Shown here one piece after another: positions 15,377-24,666 of a stretch of 44,389 nt of DNA. Below the pieces are notes generated by a model. That model was given only the letters and a program-made list of their open reading frames with translations, did no database searches and had not been told where the DNA came from. Made by a program: the position numbers and the translations under genes. Source of the DNA: Bacteroidia bacterium (lineage in GTDB: Bacteria > Bacteroidota > Bacteroidia > Flavobacteriales > Flavobacteriaceae); contig JAUIKY010000030.1 in the NCBI GenBank assembly GCA_030430535.1, positions 1 through 44,389 on the forward strand, given 5' to 3'. Positions within the stretch are counted from its first letter, which is position 1; every line of letters begins with the position of its first letter.

Positions 15377-16000
15377 ATGTTGAAAACACTTAAGAAATAT
15401 ATAGAGCCCAACACGCTTCTGTCTTATAAGTTTACAGTATTTATTACGGCATTAACTGCTGCAATCAACGCGTACTCATGGTTCACCCATCAAACCGAGA
15501 ACTTTTTTACCGGGCACAGCATAAACCCTGACGCTACCATGAAAGTGGTTACCAGTATAAGCTTCATTATATTGGCTGCGCTATATCTAATTAACAAAGA
15601 AGGCTCCTTTAAAGTTTTATTTGTATCCGGACTATCTTTACAAGCCATCCAGCTTGGCTACACCTTTTTTGATATTTCTGAAGTTGAAATTTTGGCTCCA
15701 TCGTCTCTCATAACTATTGTTATGTTTATTTTGATATATACTTCACTTTATTTAGTAAAGTTTAAAGATAGAAATAGTGTTTTTTTATCCTTAAACTCCA
15801 TAACCTACATCATTTCTTCCTTCGCCATTTTTTACTATTTATTCAATGAAGGGGATATCTTTAAAAACATTTTAGGCTTTAGGACTTTAAGCTGGAACAC
15901 TTCAATCTTATTCTTTATAAACTCAATTTCTATTTTTGAACTACTGCTGGTTAAAAAAATAAGCCGTTTACAACTTAAACACCTTCCATTTAACCAATGA
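15377..16000 (+). CDS. N-terminal membrane part of a split histidine kinase
   Basis: The 207 codons give an integral-membrane segment of about five or six helices (for example FTVFITALTAAINAYSWF, SISFIILAALYLI, SLITIVMFILIYTSLYLV, ITYIISSFAIFYYLF). It then stops at TGA 15998-16000 after LKHLPFNQ. The next frame (16031-16951) is in the same phase, and the bases between encode HPFYYFPLFF without another stop, continuing smoothly into a membrane helix. The two frames are therefore best read as one 524-codon sensor kinase gene with UGA at codon 208, where Trp (UGG) would be a one-base change. As a separate protein it would be a sensor module with no output domain. Confidence 0.75.
   Translation: MLKTLKKYIEPNTLLSYKFTVFITALTAAINAYSWFTHQTENFFTGHSINPDATMKVVTSISFIILAALYLINKEGSFKVLFVSGLSLQAIQLGYTFFDISEVEILAPSSLITIVMFILIYTSLYLVKFKDRNSVFLSLNSITYIISSFAIFYYLFNEGDIFKNILGFRTLSWNTSILFFINSISIFELLLVKKISRLQLKHLPFNQ
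15998..16000 (+). other. In-frame UGA splitting the kinase gene
   Basis: Codon 208 of the combined frame. The context is CAA-TGA-CAC; UGA followed by C is the stop context known to be most prone to read-through. Nonsense mutation, read-through and sequencing error are all possible. Confidence 0.7.
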
Positions 16001-16030
16001 CACCCATTTTATTACTTTCCGTTATTCTTC

Positions 16031-16951
16031 TTGGGACCGATAATAGTGACCACAACCGTATCTGTCCTGACATTTTTAAATTTCATAGACATCACTGCTG
16101 GCGAATACTTTATATTCCTATTCTTAAACTTTTCGATATTCATTAGTATGTTTCTTTATTCGTTTAAGTTTATCGATTACTACAAAGACATTTCCCAAAA
16201 ATCAAAAAAGATTGAAGAAACCAATAAAAGGCTGAGATTGCTTGTTGAAGAATTGAATGAAAAAAACCTGTATTTGGAAGATTTTGCCTCGATTACCTCA
16301 CACAATTTAAGAGAGCCCATAATTGCCCTGAAAGAACTTTATTCTTATTATAAAGATTCGGCTAGAAACAACGACATAAATATCCCTGAATTGGAGAGTA
16401 TGTATGTAACCAATGTTGAAAGTCTCAATTATGGATTAAATGCATTGATTAATTACCACAAATTTATTCGGGATATTGACAACCAATTCCCGAATAAAAT
16501 AACACTTTCTAAAAGTCTAGAGAATATCTACCAAGAGCTGGAATATTTAAAACCAGATAACACGATTTTCCATTCAAAAATTGAAGCCGATATTGAATTG
16601 CCCAAAAGCTACATCAACAATATTTTCAACAACCTAATTACCAATTCATTCAAATTCAAAAAAACGACCGACGAACTCAAAATCAATATTTCGACCTATA
16701 GAGCTCGAAATAATTTTTATATTCTATATAAAGACAATGGTATTGGTTTTGACGCCTCTTTACATAAAGAGGATATTTTTAAAAAAGGAAAACGCTTCCA
16801 TAAAGCCAGCAAATCGTCCAGCGGTTATGGGCTTTATTATTTAAAATTGTACGTTTCGAGGCTTAACGGACAAGTAGATTTATTCAGCAAAGTGAACAAA
16901 GGAACCATAGTTAGAATTAAACTGAAAAATGAGCAAAATAGCGATTATTGA
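16031..16951 (+). CDS. C-terminal kinase part of a split histidine kinase
   Basis: This frame has no ATG near its beginning; TTG at 16031 is the first possible start. It encodes two membrane helices (residues 1-50), a coiled coil (about 52-82, KKIEETNKRLRLLVEELNEK) and a HisKA-like helix with H91 in ITSHNLREPIIAL. The HATPase domain has NNLITNSFKFKK (N box), DNGIGFDA and a degenerate GYGLYYLK glycine box. The ITSHNLREP signature belongs to the flavobacterial HisKA_2-like kinases that pair with stand-alone receivers. It overlaps the receiver gene by 23 nt. Taken with 15377-16000 it forms one gene broken by a UGA. Confidence 0.8.
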   Translation: MGPIIVTTTVSVLTFLNFIDITAGEYFIFLFLNFSIFISMFLYSFKFIDYYKDISQKSKKIEETNKRLRLLVEELNEKNLYLEDFASITSHNLREPIIALKELYSYYKDSARNNDINIPELESMYVTNVESLNYGLNALINYHKFIRDIDNQFPNKITLSKSLENIYQELEYLKPDNTIFHSKIEADIELPKSYINNIFNNLITNSFKFKKTTDELKINISTYRARNNFYILYKDNGIGFDASLHKEDIFKKGKRFHKASKSSSGYGLYYLKLYVSRLNGQVDLFSKVNKGTIVRIKLKNEQNSDY

Positions 16952-17342
16952 CGATAATTTATTGTTTAGGAAAGTAACCAGCAAACTGCTTCAAAATGTA
17001 GGCTATATAGCCAAAGATATTTTAATGTTTGAAAATGGTAAATACGCCTATGATTATATTTCTAAAAACATTAACCATTTAGAAAATCTACCGATGATTA
17101 TTTTTTTAGATTTAAACATGCCCGTTGTTGACGGTTGGGGCTTTTTAAAACTTATACAAAACTTCAATGAAAAATATAATTATCACCCAGAGGTATTTAT
17201 AATTACCTCTTCTGTAGATGCTAAGGATCTAAAAAGAGCTAAATCCATTGAAGAAATTAAAGGGTATTTAGTTAAACCTATTCGTGCCAACGATATACAA
17301 CAAGTACTTTATTTGAAAAAAAAAACACGACCTTCCTCCTAA
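16929..17342 (+). CDS. Single-domain response regulator (receiver only)
   Basis: The 137-aa protein is a complete CheY-like receiver: acidic pair D8-D9 (IIDDN), phospho-acceptor D61 in IIFLDLNMPVVDGWGF, switch Ser/Thr in FIITSSVD and the conserved Lys in GYLVKPI. There is no DNA-binding output domain. The start lies inside the end of the kinase gene (23-nt overlap), so the two are translationally coupled and almost certainly cognate. It ends 24 nt before the convergent 17367 gene. Confidence 0.92.
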   Translation: MSKIAIIDDNLLFRKVTSKLLQNVGYIAKDILMFENGKYAYDYISKNINHLENLPMIIFLDLNMPVVDGWGFLKLIQNFNEKYNYHPEVFIITSSVDAKDLKRAKSIEEIKGYLVKPIRANDIQQVLYLKKKTRPSS

Positions 17343-17366
17343 ACTTATTATTAACAGATTATTGTC

Positions 17367-18161
17367 CTAAAAATTTCTATGCAGCTTTTTAAAATAACCA
17401 AAAGCCTTAGTTAACCTAGGGCCGTACCACGAAAACATTTCGCCATCAACCAAAAGCACGGTAGCATTGGGGTAAAATTTCTGCACCTCATTTTTATGGT
17501 TTTGAGAAAATGGAAAGGGCTCTGAGGATAGCAACACCAAATCTATTTTTGTATTTAGGCTTAAATCGGTCAATTCAATTTCTGGGTAACGGGCTATGTG
17601 CCCATACGCATTTTCAAATTTATTGAGTTGCAGTAAGTGGTTTATAAAAGTATTATTCCCAACAACCATCCACGGATTTTTCCAAATGAAGTAAGCTACT
17701 TTTCTAACGGAACGGTTTTGAACAAAATCTGTAAACTCGTTCATCTCTTTTCGAATAGTCGACACCAGTTCGTCTGCTTTGCCCTGCCTATCGAACAATA
17801 TTCCATATTGTTTTATCAATTCGACACTGTCATCCACAGTAAAAATATCGGAAACATGAACAGGACAAATGGCTTGGCAAGCCTCGACAATGGCTTTGGT
17901 ATTTTCCTCTTTATTACCAAGAATAATATCGGGCTTTAAATTACGAATCTTATCTAAATGAATTTGCTTCGTACCGCCAACAATGGTCGATTGGCTTTTT
18001 ATATGCCCAGGATGAACACAAAATTTCGTAACTCCAACCACCTGAGTCCCCAAACCCAAATCGCATAACAACTCAGTTTGGCTCGGCACTAACGAAACGA
18101 TTCGCTTGGGAAGCCTATCAAAACGTAATACTTGCCCAATTTGATCGTTAACTGTTACCAA
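17367..18161 (-). CDS. Helical-backbone metal receptor / BtuF-like binding protein, no signal peptide
   Basis: The 264-aa protein has the periplasmic-binding-protein type III fold seen in BtuF and TroA: RIVSLVPSQTELLCDLGLG at the start of lobe 1, VVGVTKFCVHPGHI, LKPDIILGNKEEN, a long backbone helix around residues 120-150, then lobe 2. Members bind cobalamin, haem or siderophore metals, usually outside the membrane. No signal peptide is visible, and the only usable start is TTG at 18161: a pyrF stop lies in the same frame 18 nt upstream and no ATG intervenes. It is therefore either cytoplasmic or exported by another route. Its place after pyrF suggests co-transcription with prfA-pyrF. Confidence 0.8.
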   Translation of the reverse strand: MVTVNDQIGQVLRFDRLPKRIVSLVPSQTELLCDLGLGTQVVGVTKFCVHPGHIKSQSTIVGGTKQIHLDKIRNLKPDIILGNKEENTKAIVEACQAICPVHVSDIFTVDDSVELIKQYGILFDRQGKADELVSTIRKEMNEFTDFVQNRSVRKVAYFIWKNPWMVVGNNTFINHLLQLNKFENAYGHIARYPEIELTDLSLNTKIDLVLLSSEPFPFSQNHKNEVQKFYPNATVLLVDGEMFSWYGPRLTKAFGYFKKLHRNF

Positions 18162-18179
18162 TGCTTTTTTTGTTAAAAG

Positions 18180-18992
18180 TTAGCCTAGCTCAACGGCCAT
18201 TTCCTTTTGAAGTGCTTCCGCTTTGCTTGCCGCGGCGGCTGCAAAATCTTCACCACCGGAAGCGTAAATAATACCTCGTGAAGAGTTAATCAATAGCCCA
18301 ACATTCTCACTCATACCATATTTACAAACATCCTGTAAATTACCGCCTTGAGCGCCCACACCAGGCACCAATAAAAAACTATCTGGAACAATTTCTCTAA
18401 TATCCGCTAAATATTCCGCTTTGGTCGCTCCAACCACGTACATTAAATTTTCTGAGTTTTTCCAAGTTTTAGAGGTTTCCAGAACTTGTTTGTACAATTC
18501 TTTTCCGTCAACGGTTTTTGTTTGAAAATCGAACGCCCCAGCATTGGAAGTCAGTGCCAAAAGAATAGTATGTTTGTTTTCAAATGCTAAAAATGGTTCC
18601 ACCGAATCCTTACCCATATAAGGAGCTACGGTAACCGAATCGAATGCCAAATCTTCAAAAAAGGCTTGCGCATACATGGTGCTCGTGTTACCGATATCGC
18701 CACGTTTGGCATCGGCAATGGTAAAAATTTCAGGATGCTTTTCGTTGATATATTTTATGGTTTTTTCGAGCGCTTTCCAACCTTTTAATCCGTATGCTTC
18801 ATAAAACGCCGTATTGGGCTTATAAGCCACACACAAATGGTGCGTTGCATCAATAATGGCTTTATTGAACGCAAAAATAGGATCTTCCTCTTTTAAAAGG
18901 TGCTGCGGAATTTTATTTAAATCGACATCCAGCCCTATACAGAGAAAGGATTTTTTTTTACGGATTTGGTTGATAAGTTCGGTTGTGGTCAT
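18180..18992 (-). CDS. pyrF: Orotidine-5'-phosphate decarboxylase
   Basis: This enzyme performs the last step of UMP synthesis, decarboxylating OMP. The 270-aa sequence is of the longer type 2 (PyrF/UMPS-like) class: [14 protein letters not shown] near the N-terminus, [13 protein letters not shown], the catalytic [19 protein letters not shown] with the Asp-Lys-x-x-Asp centre, and VVGATKAEY followed by [10 protein letters not shown] for phosphate binding. It lies between an exported unknown and the BtuF-like gene in a minus-strand run beginning at prfA; intergenic spaces are 3 and 18 nt. Confidence 0.95.
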   Translation of the reverse strand: MTTTELINQIRKKKSFLCIGLDVDLNKIPQHLLKEEDPIFAFNKAIIDATHHLCVAYKPNTAFYEAYGLKGWKALEKTIKYINEKHPEIFTIADAKRGDIGNTSTMYAQAFFEDLAFDSVTVAPYMGKDSVEPFLAFENKHTILLALTSNAGAFDFQTKTVDGKELYKQVLETSKTWKNSENLMYVVGATKAEYLADIREIVPDSFLLVPGVGAQGGNLQDVCKYGMSENVGLLINSSRGIIYASGGEDFAAAAASKAEALQKEMAVELG

Positions 18993-18995
18993 TTT

Positions 18996-19604
18996 TTAAT
19001 TATAAATAATTGTATATCTATTTGAATCTAGTTCCTTTTGAAAAAAAACGAAAAAAGTATTCAATACTTCTTTTTCATCAAAACCATTTTCCTCAAACTT
19101 TGGATACAAAAATATAAACATTTCGTTTTGAGGCTCTACCATTGATTCATTAGCTTCTGTTAAAATCCTTTTGATTTTTTCGAACTCCTTATCACTGCAA
19201 ATAAGTTTAGAAATCCATAGTAAATCACTAATAATTTCATTTTTATGATCAATAAAACCAAAGTTTCTTGGTACAACAAATGTTGCCGTTTTGCGCACTT
19301 CACACTCAAAATTATAAGGAACCAACTCTACATAAACTCGCTTATCATCCGATATTTCCAACCGAGCTGTAAACCTATCTTCATCCCATGAGTAGCCTTC
19401 CAACGCTTTTAGATTGGCAAGAAATTCACTTTCAAAATTTAAGATTTTATCTAAACAATCTTCTTTACTCGGCCCTTCAATGAACGTTTTTTTTAGTTCT
19501 TGCCGAAAACCTAAAGATTCTTGTGTACTGTCTTCTGTAACTTGGGCTTCAACCACAACAGGTAGAAGAAAAAGAATAATTATATACAAAGACCATTTTT
19601 TCAT
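18996..19604 (-). CDS. Exported hypothetical protein, 202 aa
   Basis: A signal peptide is clear (MKKWSLYIIILFLLPVVVEA, cleavage after VEA before QVTED). The mature part is acidic and has no recognised domain; EGPSKEDCLDKILNFESEF and a FECEVRKTATFV segment contain two of its three cysteines, the third being in LICSDKEF. The gene lies between prfA and pyrF, 3 nt from the latter. It looks like a lineage-specific insertion in a housekeeping run. Function unknown; secretion to periplasm or surface is the only firm inference. Confidence 0.7.
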   Translation of the reverse strand: MKKWSLYIIILFLLPVVVEAQVTEDSTQESLGFRQELKKTFIEGPSKEDCLDKILNFESEFLANLKALEGYSWDEDRFTARLEISDDKRVYVELVPYNFECEVRKTATFVVPRNFGFIDHKNEIISDLLWISKLICSDKEFEKIKRILTEANESMVEPQNEMFIFLYPKFEENGFDEKEVLNTFFVFFQKELDSNRYTIIYN

Positions 19605-19618
19605 AAAACGATAAAAAG

Positions 19619-19638
19619 ATTCCTGCTTTCGCAGGAAT
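19619..19638. repeat. Hairpin repeat ATTCCTGC/GCAGGAAT
   Basis: Perfect 8-bp stem with TTTC loop between prfA and the 18996 gene. The arms and loop have the same plan as the hairpin at 20870-20889. Confidence 0.55.
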
Positions 19639-19649
19639 TCATGTTCGGC

Positions 19650-20726
19650 TTAAATAGTATCGTCGTTAGCTTTTAACTTTTCAGTGTTTTCGGCCAATTG
19701 CAATTCGTCTATTATTTTTTGGATATCGCCATTTACAATATTCGATAAATCATAAAGCGTCAACCCAATTCTGTGGTCGGTTACACGGCCTTGCGGGTAA
19801 TTATAGGTTCTAATTTTAGCACTTCTATCGCCACTGCTTACCATACTGCCTCGCTTGGCGGCATCTTCCTCTTGCTTTTTGGCCAACTCTAAATCGTACA
19901 AACGCGAGCGCAGTACCTTAAAGGCTTTTTCCTTGTTTTTATGCTGCGATTTTTGGTCTTGACACTGCGCCACCAGTCCCGTGGGGATATGCGTTAAACG
20001 TACCGCCGAATAGGTGGTGTTTACCGACTGCCCACCAGGTCCCGAAGAACAGAAATAATCGATACGCACATCTTTAGGATTGATTTCCACATCAAACTCC
20101 TCGGCTTCAGGAAACACCATCACCGTTGCCGCACTGGTATGCACACGGCCTTGGGTTTCGGTTTGCGGTACACGCTGTACACGGTGTACACCAGCTTCGA
20201 ATTTTAACGTACCATAAACGTCTTCGCCCGATACTTCAAACTGAATTTCCTTAAAGCCACCATTCGTACCCTCGCTAAAATCGACCGTATCTACTCGCCA
20301 ACCTTTGCTTTCGCAATATTTGGTGTACATTCTAAACAAATCGCCCGCAAAAATACTGGCCTCGTCGCCACCGGTTCCTGCGCGTAGTTCCACCACCGCA
20401 TTTTTAGCGTCTTCGGGGTCTTTGGGTATTAAAAGAACTTTTATTTCTTCTTCCAATTTTGGAATGCCCTCTTTCGCTTCATCATACTGCATTTTAGCCA
20501 TTTCCACCATTTCGGCATCACTTCCATCCGAAATAATTTCTTCAGCCTCCGCTAAATTATTGGTCAGTTCAACGTATTGTTCGCGCTTATCCATCAACAC
20601 CCGAAGGTCTTTGTACTCCCTATTCAACTCGATATAACGCTTTTGGTCTGAGATAATATCCGGCTGGATAATCAAATCGCTAACCTCATCAAAACGCTGT
20701 TTTATTATTTGTAATTTCTCTAACAT
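19650..20726 (-). CDS. prfA: Peptide chain release factor 1
   Basis: The 358-aa class I release factor terminates translation at UAA and UAG. The peptidyl-tRNA hydrolysis motif GGQ is at residues 231-233 in [12 protein letters not shown]. The stop-codon reading tripeptide position is PQT (187-189) in [14 protein letters not shown], where RF1 proteins usually carry PAT, PVT or similar; RF2 would have SPF. The [10 protein letters not shown] stretch (domain 3) and the acidic [12 protein letters not shown] segment are also typical. A TATTTTTG box lies about 20 nt upstream of the start. It heads the minus-strand run ending with the 17367 gene. Confidence 0.96.
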   Translation of the reverse strand: MLEKLQIIKQRFDEVSDLIIQPDIISDQKRYIELNREYKDLRVLMDKREQYVELTNNLAEAEEIISDGSDAEMVEMAKMQYDEAKEGIPKLEEEIKVLLIPKDPEDAKNAVVELRAGTGGDEASIFAGDLFRMYTKYCESKGWRVDTVDFSEGTNGGFKEIQFEVSGEDVYGTLKFEAGVHRVQRVPQTETQGRVHTSAATVMVFPEAEEFDVEINPKDVRIDYFCSSGPGGQSVNTTYSAVRLTHIPTGLVAQCQDQKSQHKNKEKAFKVLRSRLYDLELAKKQEEDAAKRGSMVSSGDRSAKIRTYNYPQGRVTDHRIGLTLYDLSNIVNGDIQKIIDELQLAENTEKLKANDDTI

Positions 20727-20826
20727 CTGCCTTTTTTATTGGGAATCAAAAATACGATAATTTATGAATTTACCATGCAGGAATTATTTGCTGAAAATTG
20801 ACAAATTCCTATCTAATTTTGAACTA

Positions 20827-20854
20827 CAAAAAAAGGAAGCTAAATAGCCTCCTT
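20827..20854 (-). terminator. Intrinsic terminator of the ribonucleotide reductase gene
   Basis: On the minus strand AAGGAGGCT (20854-20846) pairs with AGCTTCCTT (20841-20833), one G-U pair, loop ATTT, followed by a run of seven T. Confidence 0.8.
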
Positions 20855-20869
20855 ACTTTGTTTTATGAG

Positions 20870-20889
20870 ATTCCCTTTTTCAAGGGAAT
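20870..20889. repeat. Hairpin ATTCCCTT/AAGGGAAT after nrdJ
   Basis: Perfect 8-bp stem with TTTC loop, 4 nt beyond the stop codon of the reductase gene and ahead of its terminator. Confidence 0.55.
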
Positions 20890-20893
20890 ACGT

Positions 20894-23449
20894 TTACCCA
20901 CATTTTGAAGACCCACAGTCCTTACAGGTTAAACAGCCTTCTTGATAAATTAAGTTTTCAGATTTACAATTGTCGCAGTGCTGCCCTTTGGCTTGGGTCC
21001 CGTCTTCCACGTAACGTTTTAAAGCACGGCCTACACCGTTTTTCCAAGTGTTGATGGACTCACTGTCGAGCTGCAAACTGTTAATTAAGTCCACAATTTT
21101 ATCGATGGGCATACCGTGCCGTAAGGTGCTTGAAATCAACTTGGCATAATTCCAATATTCGGGGTTGAATTTATGCGACAGCCCTTCAATAGTGGTTTTG
21201 TACCCTCTTTTGTTTTTATATTGAAAGTCGTAACGCTTTGTGCCGTCTTCATTTCTATTTTTAATAATAAGTCCGTTATTCGCCCAACGCGGAATTAAAA
21301 TACCATCCTCATCATCGGCCAAACCAGTAAAAATCTCATAAGGTTTGCCATCAATCAAACCGATAAAGGCAATCCATTTTTCCTTATTATTTTGAAAGCG
21401 TACCACGTCGGCTTCCAAAACTTGCGGACGTTTGGTGGGGAAAGTGGTCAAGGTTTCTTCCGCTGGCTCTTCCTTTTTTTCCTCATTGGAAATCAACACC
21501 CCAGAGCGCGAACCATCGCGATACACCGTTACCCCTTTACAGCCTTCTTCCCAAGCTTTTAAATACAATTCGCCCACTAATTCTTCGGAAACATCGTTGG
21601 GAAGGTTGATGGTCACACTAATAGAATGGTCCACCCACTTTTGAATAGCACCCTGCATGCTCACTTTGCTCAACCAGTCCACATCGTTGGACGTGGCCTT
21701 GTAATACGGCGATTTTTTAATCAATGCATCGAGGTCTTCCTGCGAATAATTTTTAGACGTATCGATGTTATTCACTTCCATCCATTGTTTAAAACGATGG
21801 TGGAACACCACATATTCTTCCCACGAATCGCCCACTTCATCAACAAAATCCACACGTACATCTTTATCGTTGGGATTTACTTTTCTTCGTCTTTTATACA
21901 CCGGCATAAAAACAGGCTCAATACCCGAGGTGGTTTGCGTCATTAAACTGGTAGTGCCCGTTGGCGCAATGGTCAATAACGCAATGTTACGCCTACCGTA
22001 CTCCAACATTTCGTAATACAGTTGGCTATCGGCTTCCTTTAAACGGTTGATAAACGGATTGTTCTTTTCTCGCTCGGCATCAAAAACACCAAAAGCACCA
22101 CGCTCTTTCGCCAAGTGCACCGAAGCGCGGTAAGCTGCTATGGCCAAAGTTTTATGCACTTCCAGAGAAAAAGCATTTCCTTTTTTGCTACCGTACCGGA
22201 TGCCTAGAGCCGCCAGCATATCGCCTTCACCCGTTATGCCTACACCTGTTCTGCGGCCTTCTTTTGCTTTCTTTTGAATATTCACCCACAGGTTTCGTTC
22301 AATTGATTTTACCTCGTCTAATTCGGGGTCGGCATCAATCTTTTCCATAATCTTATCGATTTTTTCCAATTCCAAATCGATAATATCGTCCATGATGCGC
22401 TGGGCCGCGGCGACGTGTTTTTTGAATAATTCAAAATTGAATTCAGCCTGCTCTGTAAATGGATTTTCAACGTACGAAAACAGGTTAATGGCCAACAATC
22501 TACATGAATCGTAAGGACATAATGGAATTTCGCCGCACGGGTTTGTCGATACCGTTTTATATCCTAAATCGGCATAGCAATCGGGTACGGACTCATTGAT
22601 TATGGTATCCCAAAACAAAATTCCGGGCTCGGCCGATTTCCATGCGTTATGCACTATTTTTTTCCAAAGTGAAGTGGCTTCGATAGTTTTTGAAACCTTC
22701 GGATTATCACTAAAAATGGGATATTTTTGAATGTATTCACCGCCATTTTTTACGGCTTTCATAAAATCGTTATCAATGCGCACCGAAACATTGGCTCCCG
22801 TTACTTTGCCTTGTTCCAATTTAGCGTTGATGAAATCTTCGGAATCTGGGTGGTTAATCGACACCGAAAGCATCAATGCACCACGACGACCGTCCTGCGC
22901 CACCTCACGGGTAGAGTTGGAATACCGCTCCATAAACGGCACGATGCCCGTTGATGTTAAGGCAGAATTTTTTACAGGCGAGCCTTTGGGACGGATATGC
23001 GACAAGTCGTGGCCCACGCCACCACGGCGCTTCATCAACTGCACTTGCTCTTGGTCTATCTTCATGATGCCGCCATAGGAATCCGATTCTCCAGAATTAC
23101 CGATAACAAAACAGTTTGAAAGCGATGCAATTTGGTACGGATTACCAATACCCGCCATGGGACTGCCTTGCGGTACGATATATTTAAAATCTTTAATTAA
23201 ATCGAAAATCTCATCCTCAGAAAACGGATTGGCATATTTTGCCTCTACCCTAGCTATTTCTTTGGCTATTCGCCGATGCATATCGTTGGGTGTAAGTTCG
23301 TAAAGATTTCCATCGGAATCTTTCAAGGCGTATTTATTCAACCAAACACGTGCTGCTAAATCGTCATTTTTAAAATATTCCAACGAAGCCTTAAAAGCTT
23401 CATCTTGGGTGTAGGTTTTAAGTGAAGTATTGGCAAGTTCTGCTTTCAT
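20894..23449 (-). CDS. nrdJ: Adenosylcobalamin-dependent (class II) ribonucleotide reductase
   Basis: The 851-aa enzyme reduces ribonucleotides to deoxyribonucleotides using a B12-derived thiyl radical. The N-terminal ATP-cone-like region is short. The catalytic barrel shows IASLSNCFVIGNSGESDS (first redox Cys), GGVGHDLSHIRPKGSPV, the STNPCGEIPLCPYDSCRL segment carrying the NxCxE radical site, and LLTIAPTGTTSLM. The C-terminus has CDNCKSENLIYQEGCLTCKD followed by CGSSKCG, a zinc-ribbon-like tail often found in this subclass and thought to re-reduce the active site. ATG 23449 is chosen over a TTG two codons earlier. No cobalamin riboswitch is recognisable in the 180 nt upstream. Confidence 0.93.
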   Translation of the reverse strand: MKAELANTSLKTYTQDEAFKASLEYFKNDDLAARVWLNKYALKDSDGNLYELTPNDMHRRIAKEIARVEAKYANPFSEDEIFDLIKDFKYIVPQGSPMAGIGNPYQIASLSNCFVIGNSGESDSYGGIMKIDQEQVQLMKRRGGVGHDLSHIRPKGSPVKNSALTSTGIVPFMERYSNSTREVAQDGRRGALMLSVSINHPDSEDFINAKLEQGKVTGANVSVRIDNDFMKAVKNGGEYIQKYPIFSDNPKVSKTIEATSLWKKIVHNAWKSAEPGILFWDTIINESVPDCYADLGYKTVSTNPCGEIPLCPYDSCRLLAINLFSYVENPFTEQAEFNFELFKKHVAAAQRIMDDIIDLELEKIDKIMEKIDADPELDEVKSIERNLWVNIQKKAKEGRRTGVGITGEGDMLAALGIRYGSKKGNAFSLEVHKTLAIAAYRASVHLAKERGAFGVFDAEREKNNPFINRLKEADSQLYYEMLEYGRRNIALLTIAPTGTTSLMTQTTSGIEPVFMPVYKRRRKVNPNDKDVRVDFVDEVGDSWEEYVVFHHRFKQWMEVNNIDTSKNYSQEDLDALIKKSPYYKATSNDVDWLSKVSMQGAIQKWVDHSISVTINLPNDVSEELVGELYLKAWEEGCKGVTVYRDGSRSGVLISNEEKKEEPAEETLTTFPTKRPQVLEADVVRFQNNKEKWIAFIGLIDGKPYEIFTGLADDEDGILIPRWANNGLIIKNRNEDGTKRYDFQYKNKRGYKTTIEGLSHKFNPEYWNYAKLISSTLRHGMPIDKIVDLINSLQLDSESINTWKNGVGRALKRYVEDGTQAKGQHCDNCKSENLIYQEGCLTCKDCGSSKCG

Positions 23450-23631
23450 CAACAAACTGTATTTTTAGATTAATTAACACTTTAAAATTAATCATAAAGA
23501 TACAATTTAAAACATGACAAAAATCATGAAGTTTTTCTTAAAAAAACACAAGTTACTGATTTTTAGTATTTTAAAATTTATCAACATACAAAATGTTAAC
23601 AAATTTTTTAAAGAAGAAATATTTTCAACTA

Positions 23632-24594
23632 TTAAAAATCTACAGCAAACCCAACGCCTAAAAACTGTTTCCACTGCACTTTGGCACCAGCCTCATCAAA
23701 CTCCCCTTCTTCGGTTGCCGAGGGAACTTGGGTTTTAATATCGTCGTCATATCTAAGATGCGACCCAAAAGTAGCCCTAACAAACTGGTTCACTTTAAAA
23801 TCGAAATCCAATCGCCAATCGATATCTACATTTCCAAAGTTATTAATGTAATCGGAATATAGACTCATTTGGTTTTTTAAAACGATATTTTCCACCACTT
23901 CCATTTCATAGCTGTTGGTAAGCAAAATACCCACCTCTCTTCTAATACGTTCGCCCGGTACAATTACGTTACCATTCATATCCAGAACGGCAGGCGTAAC
24001 CCCAAACGCGCCAGAGTTTGCCAAATCTTCATCCAAAACAAAAGTAGCCTTTAAGGTTAATGGCGAAAAATATAACGATACTTTATCCAAATCTTTGCCA
24101 TACTCCATGCCGCCACCAAAAAACAGGTAGCCGGGAGCCATCAATCTAGAAATGGGATCATCTGTATTAGGATATTTATATCCATTGGCTAACTGGGTTC
24201 TAAAATTCAATCGGGCCGAATAAAACCAGTGCGAACCCGTATTTGGGTTGTAGCCGAGATTGGAATTAAGTTCGAACAAATCATCGGTTTTTCTCAGCTC
24301 CCTTGCCTCTTGTTTGTTGATACCGTATTGAACGATGACATTATTTCTCCAAGAAAAAAACTTATCGGAGTAGTTTGCAGAAGACTCCAATCCCAAAAGT
24401 CCGGAAATGGAATTGGTTCCACCAGAATTCCAATTGAAAAAAGCCACCTCACTTAAATCAACAGTAGCTTTGTTTTTTTGAATCCATTGAGGACCAGTAT
24501 ATTTTTCTTCAACTTTTTTGATGAACAGGGAATCGGGTTGCGCATGTACAGAATGAAAAACGAAGCATAACAATGCTAAAAACGCATATTTCAT
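23632..24594 (-). CDS. DUF3078 outer-membrane beta-barrel protein
   Basis: The 320-aa protein has a signal peptide (MKYAFLALLCFVFHSVHAQP, cleavage after HAQ). A repeated aromatic-rich strand pattern follows, ending in a C-terminal phenylalanine (VGFAVDF), as in outer-membrane barrels. The opening WIQKNKATVDLSEVAFFNWN followed by GGTNSISGLLGL is the DUF3078 hallmark in Bacteroidetes. Function is unknown; a structural or transport role in the outer membrane is likely. It lies between purM and nrdJ on the same strand, with 70-180 nt gaps, so is probably transcribed separately. Confidence 0.85.
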   Translation of the reverse strand: MKYAFLALLCFVFHSVHAQPDSLFIKKVEEKYTGPQWIQKNKATVDLSEVAFFNWNSGGTNSISGLLGLESSANYSDKFFSWRNNVIVQYGINKQEARELRKTDDLFELNSNLGYNPNTGSHWFYSARLNFRTQLANGYKYPNTDDPISRLMAPGYLFFGGGMEYGKDLDKVSLYFSPLTLKATFVLDEDLANSGAFGVTPAVLDMNGNVIVPGERIRREVGILLTNSYEMEVVENIVLKNQMSLYSDYINNFGNVDIDWRLDFDFKVNQFVRATFGSHLRYDDDIKTQVPSATEEGEFDEAGAKVQWKQFLGVGFAVDF

Positions 24595-24666
24595 AATTTG
24601 TTGGTTTGTTTTAAAAATTTACATTCTCATCAACAACCATTCCATTTTGGATAAAATTTGGAATAA

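Noticed and set aside
23450-23631. Cobalamin riboswitch upstream of nrdJ
   Set aside because: Very AT-rich sequence without the conserved B12-box type core.
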